Assembly (NCBI RefSeq): GCF_014385195.1
Contig: NZ_JACRTG010000008.1
Location: 144,307-208,306 of the forward strand
Length of the DNA stretch: 64,000 bases
Reading direction: 5' to 3'
Source: Paratissierella segnis
GTDB lineage: Bacteria > Bacillota > Clostridia > Tissierellales > Tissierellaceae
Position numbers and translations under genes: made by a program. The notes under the pieces are model-generated. The model worked only from the letters and a program-made list of their open reading frames with translations, was not told the DNA's origin and did not search any database. Each line of letters starts with the position of its first letter. Position 1 is the first letter of the stretch. Positions 20,493 through 27,998 of the stretch are shown here, one piece after another.

Positions 20493-21806
20493 TTAATCTA
20501 AAGGAAAATTTCTATACATATTCGCATAATATCCTATGTTTTCACTTATTTTATTTATCAGAAATATAAATAAATCAATCTCATTATAATCATTATAAAG
20601 CCCGAAGCTTATTCTAACCATGCCGGGCAAATTACATCTATCATTGTGCCTATATCTTTTAGAATCCTCATTTGAAATGCCAAGCAATCTTTGCACATAA
20701 GGTTGGGCGCAAAAGCAGCCATTTCTTACGGCGATTCCGCCTTCTTTATTTAAAATGTAGGCTAATTCAGTGTGATGCAGACCATTCATATTGAATGAAA
20801 TAATTGAGACTTTATTTTCTGTTTGGAAATCATCATAGATTATTAGATTGGGTATGTTTTTCAATAAATCAAGAAAATAGGCTGTAAGATTTCTTTCATA
20901 TGCCTCGATTCTTTCCATTCCGATACATTTAAGTGTTCTTATGCTTTCTGTCAGCGCTACTACACCCATTAAATTGGGAGTGCCCGCTTCCTCTTTTTCA
21001 GGGACATCAGCCCATATTACATCATCTGTTGAGACAAATTTGACCGTTCCTCCTCCTACCAATTCGGAGTATCCGTCTTTAAATGTATCTTTAGGCGCAA
21101 TTAGTGCGCCTGTTCCAAAGGGGGCATACATTTTATGACCGGAAAAAGCAACATAATTTATATGTTCCGGTGAATCTACAGGCTTCATATCAAATTTTCT
21201 GTGAGGGATAAGCTGAGCTCCATCAACCAATACCTTTGCTCCATGCTTATGGGCTATGCGCGCAATATCATATATCGGATTTATATATCCGGTAACATTT
21301 GAAGCGCCGGATACAGCCACAAGTCCTACTTTTCCCCTATATCTTTTTAATTTGTTTTCTAAATCATTCATATCCAGTCTGCCATTATCATCTATACCAA
21401 CAAATGAAGTATTGTATTTTAGTGTCCAAGGCAGCATATTTGAATGATGCTCCATGTATGTAGCTAAAACAATTTTATCCTTTAAGGTATTTTTAAGCCT
21501 ATATGAAAGTTTATTGATGCATTCGGTTGTATTTTTAAGAAATATTACGGTGTGAAAATCCCTATCCCCTCCTACGAAGTCAAGGACCTGTTCTCTTGCC
21601 TCATCGTAGAACTTGGAGGATAATGTGGATTTAAAACCTGTGCCTCTATGAATTGATGAATATATGGGAGCAAAATCAACTAACGAGTTTATTACTGAAT
21701 GAAACGGAGGAGTTGTTGCAGCATTATCAAAATTTATATAATGTACTAAATTGCCATTTGAAAGCGTAACATCATAATTTTCTCCTGATACCAAATTCTT
21801 AAACAT
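20493..21806 (-). CDS. Cysteine desulfurase / class V aminotransferase (SufS/Csd-like)
   Basis: This is a PLP enzyme of 437 residues. The N-terminal YINFDNAATTPP, the EHHSN segment (~residue 119) and the Schiff-base lysine in FSGHKMYAPFG (~residue 225) define the class V fold. The catalytic-type cysteine lies in RNGCFCAQPY (~residue 370), matching the RxGCFCA loop of SufS-like desulfurases. The extra YRHNDRCNLPGMVRISFG insert is less usual. It precedes the DsrE gene in a likely two-gene operon and no Suf scaffold genes are nearby, so sulfur (or selenium) delivery to a dedicated acceptor is more likely than general Fe-S assembly. Confidence 0.88.
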   Translation of the reverse strand: MFKNLVSGENYDVTLSNGNLVHYINFDNAATTPPFHSVINSLVDFAPIYSSIHRGTGFKSTLSSKFYDEAREQVLDFVGGDRDFHTVIFLKNTTECINKLSYRLKNTLKDKIVLATYMEHHSNMLPWTLKYNTSFVGIDDNGRLDMNDLENKLKRYRGKVGLVAVSGASNVTGYINPIYDIARIAHKHGAKVLVDGAQLIPHRKFDMKPVDSPEHINYVAFSGHKMYAPFGTGALIAPKDTFKDGYSELVGGGTVKFVSTDDVIWADVPEKEEAGTPNLMGVVALTESIRTLKCIGMERIEAYERNLTAYFLDLLKNIPNLIIYDDFQTENKVSIISFNMNGLHHTELAYILNKEGGIAVRNGCFCAQPYVQRLLGISNEDSKRYRHNDRCNLPGMVRISFGLYNDYNEIDLFIFLINKISENIGYYANMYRNFPLD

Positions 21807-21910
21807 AAAATCACCCTAACTAAAATAATATTTTTAAAAATTTCCTATTTAAAAATGAATAAATCTATAGTATATATTATTTATCGTTAGAGTTTTGGTG
21901 AGTAATAAGC

Positions 21911-21936
21911 AAAAAAAGAACCCGTTGAAGGTTCTC
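21911..21936 (-). terminator. Intrinsic terminator after the TIM-barrel-like gene
   Basis: On the minus strand AGAACC and GGTTCT form a stem followed by seven Ts. It overlaps the end of the stop codon of the gene that ends at 21936. Confidence 0.85.
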
Positions 21937-22616
21937 TAATAAGGTTCGCCATTTCTATATTTAGTCATAATAGTTGCAAATATTTCACCTGATGTTGGCG
22001 GGGTATAAGTAATCGCGTTAGCGCCGGCTTCAATTGTTTCCAAAATAGTTTCTTCTCTCGGTCCGCCTGTTGCTATAATTGGAAGCTCCCTGCCATATTG
22101 ATTTCTAATTTGTCTAACTATATTTGCGGTATTTGCACCTCCGGATATATTCAAGATGCTAACTCCGGCTTCAAGTTTTCCGTCATAGTCATCATCCAAT
22201 GAGGCCACCGTAGCTATAATTGGAATATCAATTTTATCCTTCATTTCACGAATGACTTCATTTTTAGTGGGAGCATTTACAACAACGCCATAAGCTCCCA
22301 TAAGTTCTGCCTGAAGAGCAATTTGAATACTGCGATGTCCAGTAGTAAGTCCGCCTCCCACTCCAACAAATACAGGGACCGCTGCCACTTCCAATATTGC
22401 CTGTGTAATGCTCAATTGAGGAGTAAAAGGATATACGGCTATTATTGAGCCTGCATTTGTGTTTTTTATAATAGCCACATCTGTGGAAAATAAAAGGGAT
22501 TTAATTCTGGTTCCTAAAACTTTAATTCCGCTTGCTTTGTAAATTGCCGGTGGAACTTCTATGCTTCTAGACCTAAGCTGTGACTTTATTTCAGGGATAT
22601 ATTTTTCTTTTTCCAA
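21936..22616 (-). CDS. Conserved TIM-barrel-like protein of unknown function
   Basis: I recognise this as a conserved clostridial protein, often labelled only as a hydrolase; I know of no proven function. The start is chosen as the TTG at 22616 because GGAGGT lies eight bases upstream; the ATG at 22637 lies before that site. The 227-residue product has alternating beta-alpha segments and a C-terminal phosphate-binding-like loop IIATGGPREETI (~residues 190-201) with GANAITYTPPTSGE. Together with FVGVGGGLTTG this suggests a (beta/alpha)8 barrel that binds a phosphate group or nucleotide. It stands alone with its own terminator. Confidence 0.8.
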   Translation of the reverse strand: MEKEKYIPEIKSQLRSRSIEVPPAIYKASGIKVLGTRIKSLLFSTDVAIIKNTNAGSIIAVYPFTPQLSITQAILEVAAVPVFVGVGGGLTTGHRSIQIALQAELMGAYGVVVNAPTKNEVIREMKDKIDIPIIATVASLDDDYDGKLEAGVSILNISGGANTANIVRQIRNQYGRELPIIATGGPREETILETIEAGANAITYTPPTSGEIFATIMTKYRNGEPY

Positions 22617-22710
22617 ATTACCATACCTCCAAATCATATTTCAGTAACAGTTTACCCATTATTACTTTTGTCAAACGTTAAATATTAATATATAATGGAT
22701 ATAATAATTA

Positions 22711-23000
22711 CAATTCACAGTTCACAATTCACAATTCACAATTGAAAGAAAAGTGAAGAGCTAAGAACTAAGAGTGAAGAGTTGTTGGGGTCGAGATTTA
22801 GGGCCTTTAACAGAGATTCTTCACTTCGTTCCGGAATGACTCCTGCAGTGATTATACGGCATTTATATACCCGAATTTACTGCTGATGTCATCCTGAGTT
22901 TAGCAGTATAAGCATTACTTCCGAAGGATCTCCGGTTTTAAAGATAGGTAATAAGTAAAAGGTAATAGGTAAGAGTTGTTGAGGCCGAGCTTTAGGGTCT
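22711..23000 (-). repeat. Mosaic intergenic repeat, copy 3 (right arm of the long inverted pair)
   Basis: Read on the minus strand this nearly repeats 16335-16653. The order is CCCTAAAGCTCGGCCTC, CCGGAGATCCTTCGG, CTCAGGATGACATCAGCAGT, TATAAATGCCGTATAATCAC, GGAACGAAGTGAAGAATC, TTCACTCTTAG runs and GAATTGT heptamers. The ~200-bp core differs at only a few positions. It fills the gap between the TIM-barrel-like gene and the AraC gene. Confidence 0.9.
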
Positions 23001-23063
23001 AAAAAGAGTAGATACGGTCTATCTTACTTTTTAGTAGAATATATAAAGGGTTAAGGGGATTTT

Positions 23064-25037
23064 ATGAGAAAAGAATTTGTAGAATATTTAAAAGACCTGC
23101 CAATCAACATTCGTCTGGCGAATATTATGGAATACCCAATCCATTGGAAGGATTCCATAGAGATTTTATTTGTATTAAAAGGCAATATAAAATTGGGAGT
23201 GGAAACGGAAACCTATACATTGAAGGAAAAGGATATGGAAATCGTCAACCCCAATGAGGTTTTTTGGATAAGCGCCGGTGATGAAGCAAATTTAGTTCTG
23301 ATATTGGACATAGATCCAGGATTTTTTGAAAAGTATTATGATGATGCGAGGGACACGTTTTATTACACGGATTCCTCAGAGGATAAAGCACAAGAAGATG
23401 AAACGTATTATGCCCTAAGAAGATTTATATCAATTTTGCTCTATGAAGTAATCTCTAAGATAGACGACTATGAAGATGCAATTGAGGAAAATCTTTTAAA
23501 TTTGATGTATCATTTGTTAAACAATTTCCACTATCTTTTTTATGAAGAGGAAAGTCTAAAAGATGATGAATATCAACTTGAGAGATATCATAGAATTGTC
23601 AAATATTTAAGCAACAATTATATGAACAAGGTAAGCCTTCAAGCCATTGCAGATCAGGAGTTTTTAAGCTCTCAATACTTATCATATAAGATAAAGGATG
23701 TTTTTGGACTTGGATTCAATGAATATCTAAATCAGATAAGGGTGGAAGAATCCACAAAACTACTCCTCGATTCAGATAAAAGCATAAGCGAAATATCCGA
23801 GGAAGTGGGATTTTCCCATGTAAGATATTATAACAAACATTTCAAACTTCACTACAATCTCACACCCATGCAATACCGTAAGAAAAACAAATTAAGCAAT
23901 AAAGAACTTGAAAGCATGAAAAAAATTACTTATTTCAAGTTAAACGATGCATTACCCTATATCATATATTATATAGAAGATTATGAAAGATATGATTATG
24001 ATAATAGGATAATAAAACTCGATGTGGATTTAAACAAAGAGTCTATAGAAGAATTTAAAAGGCCAAATTTGATAGATTTAGGAGATGCCTCCCTTTTATT
24101 AGAAGAAGAAAATAGATATATACTTAAGGAAATCCAAAAGGAAATAGGGTTCAGATATTGTTTGATAGATAAGTTTTTTTCTGCTGATATGGATATTTAC
24201 AGAGGGAAGAATCATAGATTTATCAACTGGACCAGAGTGGAAAATATATTGGATTTTATAAAGGAAATGAAGTTATTTCCGATTATTAAAACAAATGGCG
24301 TGGAAAGGCATATATTGGATGACTTTATTGAGAATTTTTCAAATGTATACGATACAAATGCAGGAGATTGGCTTAATAAGGATATAGATGATTTAGATTC
24401 ACATATGCTAAGGGAAGAAATAAGTTCTGTATATGACACAATGTATATGGTTCCATATATATTATATAATTATATTCATAAGGGGAATAGAGTTGTATTT
24501 AAAATGATAGACGAAATCAACAAGGAAACCGTACTTGATAATGACACATTTTTTGGAGGCAGCGGATTATTCACTTCAAATTATCTCAACAAACCATCTT
24601 TTTACGCTTTTAAGTTTCTATCATTATTAGGAGATGAAATACTGGACAAAGGAGACGGATATATAATTACAAAATCAGATATAGGCTATCAGATACTTTT
24701 GTTCAACCCTATAGAAATAGACGAAGATGTGGTATATGATAGAAAAACACAAGAAAAATCTCAAATTAGGAAAATATCCATTAACCTTTATAATATGGAA
24801 GAAGACTTTCAGATAACAAAATATGATCTGAATACAAGCTTTGGTTCCGTCTATGATAAGTGGATATATTTAGGCAGACCCGAGCGTATAGACAATGAAC
24901 ATTGGTCTTTGCTGGATGAGTATGTACATCCCAATGTGTCATTTTATTATGGCAAAAAGTCTCCGGTATTCAATATTTTAACAAAGGTCAAGTCAAACGG
25001 AGCGGTGTTATTTACATTAAACAATGTACTAACTTAA
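23064..25037 (+). CDS. AraC-family regulator with GH39-like C-terminal domain
   Basis: The 657-residue product has three parts. Residues ~1-110 look like a cupin-type sensor (SIEILFVLKGNIKLGVE, VNPNEVFWI). Residues ~185-285 hold the two AraC helix-turn-helix units (VSLQAIADQEFLSSQYLSYKIKD and ISEISEEVGFSHVRYYNKHFK, ending LTPMQYR). Residues ~310-655 resemble glycoside hydrolase family 39 (xylosidase-like): IDLGDASLLL, TRVENILDFIKEMKLFPIIK and SNYLNKPSFYAFKFLSLLG. The segment that should carry the GH39 catalytic NEP glutamate appears to be missing, so the domain probably senses a sugar rather than cleaving it. No target sugar genes lie beside it; a MATE exporter follows. Confidence 0.85.
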   Translation: MRKEFVEYLKDLPINIRLANIMEYPIHWKDSIEILFVLKGNIKLGVETETYTLKEKDMEIVNPNEVFWISAGDEANLVLILDIDPGFFEKYYDDARDTFYYTDSSEDKAQEDETYYALRRFISILLYEVISKIDDYEDAIEENLLNLMYHLLNNFHYLFYEEESLKDDEYQLERYHRIVKYLSNNYMNKVSLQAIADQEFLSSQYLSYKIKDVFGLGFNEYLNQIRVEESTKLLLDSDKSISEISEEVGFSHVRYYNKHFKLHYNLTPMQYRKKNKLSNKELESMKKITYFKLNDALPYIIYYIEDYERYDYDNRIIKLDVDLNKESIEEFKRPNLIDLGDASLLLEEENRYILKEIQKEIGFRYCLIDKFFSADMDIYRGKNHRFINWTRVENILDFIKEMKLFPIIKTNGVERHILDDFIENFSNVYDTNAGDWLNKDIDDLDSHMLREEISSVYDTMYMVPYILYNYIHKGNRVVFKMIDEINKETVLDNDTFFGGSGLFTSNYLNKPSFYAFKFLSLLGDEILDKGDGYIITKSDIGYQILLFNPIEIDEDVVYDRKTQEKSQIRKISINLYNMEEDFQITKYDLNTSFGSVYDKWIYLGRPERIDNEHWSLLDEYVHPNVSFYYGKKSPVFNILTKVKSNGAVLFTLNNVLT

Positions 25038-25131
25038 GATTTTTTTGGATTATCTTAAGATATTTGAGAAATGAGAATTTTATAAAATCCCCTAAACAGT
25101 CCCTGAATATGGCTAATTAAGTGAATGAAAA

Positions 25132-25178
25132 AAAACCTCCATAATGATAACATTATAAGGCAATCTAATGGAGGTTTT
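25132..25178 (+). promoter_or_regulatory. Hairpin that hides the MATE ribosome-binding site
   Basis: AAAACCTCCAT (25132-25142) is a perfect 11-base complement of ATGGAGGTTTT (25168-25178), which contains the Shine-Dalgarno GGAGGT of the MATE gene. An inner hairpin ATAATG/CATTAT occupies the loop (25141-25156). If the RNA folds this way, translation is blocked until it is opened. It could instead act as a weak terminator. Confidence 0.65.
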
Positions 25179-25181
25179 ATT

Positions 25182-26570
25182 ATGAGCAGTAACAGCAAGA
25201 TATTTGAGGAAGAAAAGATTAGCAAACTATTAGTGAAATTTTCTGTGCCGATAGTTTTTTCTTTATTGGTAAGTGAACTTTACAATATGGTAGATACGTT
25301 TTTTGTAGGTCGTGTGATAGGTGGGAATGGAATTGGAGCATTGGGAGTAGTATTTCCAATTCAAAGGATAATCGTAGCCCTTAGCGTACTTATATCTGTA
25401 GGTACATCCACTGCATTTTCCAGGAGCAACGGAAAAAAAGATACGAAAAAATCAAAGAGGATATTGGAAAATGGATTTACATTATCCTACTGTATAATGA
25501 TACCTTTAACGATTTTTTTATACTTTTGTAAAGAACAAGTATTAATAATATTTGGAGCAAGTAAGGATATATTGCCTCTTGCTCAGGACTATTTAGGGCT
25601 AATATTATTCGGCAGCGTATTTTTATCATTGACAATATTTATATCGGATATTATGGTAGCACTGGGAAACAGCAAAATATCCATAATTTCAACATCAATA
25701 GGTGCAATAATAAATGTAATTCTTGATTATATAACGGTAATGCATATGAATATGGGTGTAAAAGGTGCAGCACTTGCTACAAGTGTGTCTCAATTTATTG
25801 GATTCATATATGCATATTATAATTATAGGAAAATGACTAAAGAATTCAATGTAAGCTTAAGATTTGAATTGGACAAAAAGATAATCATGCCCATAGTATT
25901 GGTAGGAGTATCAGCATTTATAGTTGAAGCTGAAGACGGGATTCTTATGGCGGTTTTAAATAATCTTCTAAAGGGATCCGACATGGGAATAATCGTCCTC
26001 GGGGTGATTTCCAAGGTGTATATGTTCTTGTTTGTAACCTTGTGTGGGATAGCGTCAGCTATGCAGCCTATAGCAGCCTACAATATCGGCTCAAAGAATT
26101 ATAAGAGACTAAAATCCATAATGAAAAAGACAAATCTATATGCATTTGTAACTTCAACCATCATTTGGGCGATTTCAATGATTTTCGCACCTCAGTTTAT
26201 CCAAATATTTGTAAAAGATGCGGAAATAATCAAAGAATCTGCAAAGGCATTTAGGATAATGATATCGGTATTCCCTGTAATAAGTGTTTATTATGTATCA
26301 ATATATTATTTTCAAGCCAGAGGAAATGCCAAGACGTCGGTTTTATTGTCTGTTTCAAGACAGTTATTAATAATGATCCCCATATCTGTAATATTGGTTA
26401 AGGGATTTAATTTAGGTCAAATGGGAGTTTGGATATCATATCCGATTTCAGATATCTTAGCGAGTTTGGGGTCATATATGCTAATTAAAAATGAAGGAAT
26501 GGAGTTAAATATTGCAATTCGAAAACAGAATGAAATAGAAAAGACTAAGGGTCAGTATATATTAAATTAA
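25182..26570 (+). CDS. MATE-family efflux transporter
   Basis: This is a 462-residue inner-membrane exporter of the MATE family, which expels drugs or metabolites using Na+ or H+. The start at 25182 follows GGAGGT at ideal spacing. The N-terminal LVKFSVPIVFSLLVSELYNMVDTFFVG is typical, as are about twelve hydrophobic segments and the second-half MQPIAAYNIGSKNY motif (~residue 310). The ribosome-binding site sits in a hairpin (see 25132-25178). The AraC gene lies upstream on the same strand and could control it. The substrate is unknown. Confidence 0.93.
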   Translation: MSSNSKIFEEEKISKLLVKFSVPIVFSLLVSELYNMVDTFFVGRVIGGNGIGALGVVFPIQRIIVALSVLISVGTSTAFSRSNGKKDTKKSKRILENGFTLSYCIMIPLTIFLYFCKEQVLIIFGASKDILPLAQDYLGLILFGSVFLSLTIFISDIMVALGNSKISIISTSIGAIINVILDYITVMHMNMGVKGAALATSVSQFIGFIYAYYNYRKMTKEFNVSLRFELDKKIIMPIVLVGVSAFIVEAEDGILMAVLNNLLKGSDMGIIVLGVISKVYMFLFVTLCGIASAMQPIAAYNIGSKNYKRLKSIMKKTNLYAFVTSTIIWAISMIFAPQFIQIFVKDAEIIKESAKAFRIMISVFPVISVYYVSIYYFQARGNAKTSVLLSVSRQLLIMIPISVILVKGFNLGQMGVWISYPISDILASLGSYMLIKNEGMELNIAIRKQNEIEKTKGQYILN

Positions 26571-26575
26571 ATAGT

Positions 26576-26615
26576 AAAGGCCATTGGAGTTAATTGATTC
26601 CCAGTGGTCTTTTTT
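26576..26615 (+). terminator. Intrinsic terminator after the MATE gene
   Basis: AAAGGCCATTGG pairs with CCAGTGGTCTTT (with one G-T pair) and is followed by a T-run. Confidence 0.85.
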
Positions 26616-26617
26616 GT

Positions 26618-26647
26618 CTTACACTTCATAGTTGTTTAGTGTATAAT
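26618..26647 (+). promoter_or_regulatory. Possible promoter for the aminopeptidase gene
   Basis: A perfect TATAAT (26642-26647) has CTTACA 18 bp upstream (26618-26623). It lies right after the MATE terminator and about 60 bp before the next start codon. The -35 is weak. Confidence 0.45.
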
Positions 26648-26707
26648 GTGAATTAATGGTATTATTTACAGACTGTAAGGTGAACGTAAAAAATATGGAG
26701 GTGCTGA

Positions 26708-27952
26708 ATGGATAAAGAGTTTTTCACGAGGAATAGAAATAGATTAGCGGATAAATTGAAGGATGAGAGCGTTTTGTTGTTATTTGCAGGCGATGCTCCG
26801 TATAAGTCTGCCGATGAACAATACCCATTTATACCAAATAGAAATTTCTATTATATTACCGGCATAGATGAAAAGAAGGTTATATTTTTAATGAGCAAAA
26901 TAAATGGCAAGTTATCTGAAGGACTGTTTATTGAAAGACCGGATCCGGTAATGGCTAAATGGGTAGGAGCTACGATTTCTGCGGATGAGGCAGCTCGTAA
27001 GTCCGGAATAGAATCCATAGAGTACTTGGATCAATTTAAGGATGTAATTGGTTCGATACTAAATAGAAATAAAGTGGAAAATATATATTTGGATCTTGAA
27101 AGGCAGGAAATAGGGACGAGTGCAACCGAATCTCAGGATTTTGCCAAAATGATAGTTGAAAACTACCCTTATATAAAAATCAAGAATATTTATTATGATA
27201 TTGCAGAATTGAGAATGATCAAATCCGATGAAGAAATACAGTTGATTAGAAAAGCAATAGAAATAACCAATGAAGGAATAAACAATATGATGGATAATAC
27301 TACGCCCGGAATGATGGAATATGAAATCGAAGCTTATTTTGATTTTGTATTAAAGAAAAACGGAATCAACAATAGAGCATTTGAAACAATTGCCGGCAGC
27401 GGGATAAATGGTACAGTACTACATTATTCATCAAATAATAGAAGAACAAAAGATAAAGAACTTATTCTATTTGATTTAGGAGCACAATATAAATATTATA
27501 ATGCGGATATTAGCCGTACATTTCCTGTAAATGGGAAATTCACCAATAGGCAAAAGCAAGTTTATAATATTGTGCTGAAGGCAAATAAAGCTGTTGAAGA
27601 AGCCGCGAAGCCGGGGATAAGATATAGAGAACTAAACGAGATTGCCAAAGAGGTCCTCGCAGAGGGTTGCATGGAATTGGGTCTAATTGAAGATAAAGAT
27701 GAATTATCTGGATATTATTTCCACGGTGTTTCCCATTATTTAGGGTTAGATACTCATGATGTAGGATTGACTGATGTAGAACTTAAACCCGGAATGGTGA
27801 TAACCAATGAACCCGGTCTCTATATTGAGGAAGAGGAAATAGGCATTAGAATCGAAGACGATTTACTTATTACTGAATACGGATGTGAAAATCTATCAAA
27901 GGATATTATAAAATCAGTTGAAGATATAGAAACTTATATGAATAAAAATTAA
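26708..27952 (+). CDS. pepP: Xaa-Pro aminopeptidase (M24B)
   Basis: This metalloenzyme removes N-terminal residues that precede proline. The 414-residue product has the N-terminal aminopeptidase-P domain (FIPNRNFYYITGI) and the pita-bread catalytic domain. Its metal ligands are visible: Asp in LFDLGAQ and in YYNADISRTFP, His in FHGVSHYLGLDTHD, Glu in TNEPGLY and Glu in IRIEDDLL. GGAGGTGCTGA precedes the ATG. It has its own promoter and terminator, so it is a single-gene unit. Confidence 0.93.
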   Translation: MDKEFFTRNRNRLADKLKDESVLLLFAGDAPYKSADEQYPFIPNRNFYYITGIDEKKVIFLMSKINGKLSEGLFIERPDPVMAKWVGATISADEAARKSGIESIEYLDQFKDVIGSILNRNKVENIYLDLERQEIGTSATESQDFAKMIVENYPYIKIKNIYYDIAELRMIKSDEEIQLIRKAIEITNEGINNMMDNTTPGMMEYEIEAYFDFVLKKNGINNRAFETIAGSGINGTVLHYSSNNRRTKDKELILFDLGAQYKYYNADISRTFPVNGKFTNRQKQVYNIVLKANKAVEEAAKPGIRYRELNEIAKEVLAEGCMELGLIEDKDELSGYYFHGVSHYLGLDTHDVGLTDVELKPGMVITNEPGLYIEEEEIGIRIEDDLLITEYGCENLSKDIIKSVEDIETYMNKN

Positions 27953-27954
27953 AA

Positions 27955-27996
27955 AAAGCCATTGGGACTGTCTGACAGCCCCAGTGGCTCTTTTGT
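27955..27996. terminator. Bidirectional terminator between pepP and the phosphatase gene
   Basis: AGCCATTGGGACTGTC pairs with GACAGCCCCAGTGGCT. An A-run on the left and TTTTGT on the right let it serve both converging genes. Confidence 0.85.
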
Positions 27997-27998
27997 CA

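Noticed and set aside
25031..25058. Terminator after the AraC gene
   Set aside because: CTTAAGAT/ATCTTAAG form a stem, but the T-run is in the loop and none follows the stem.
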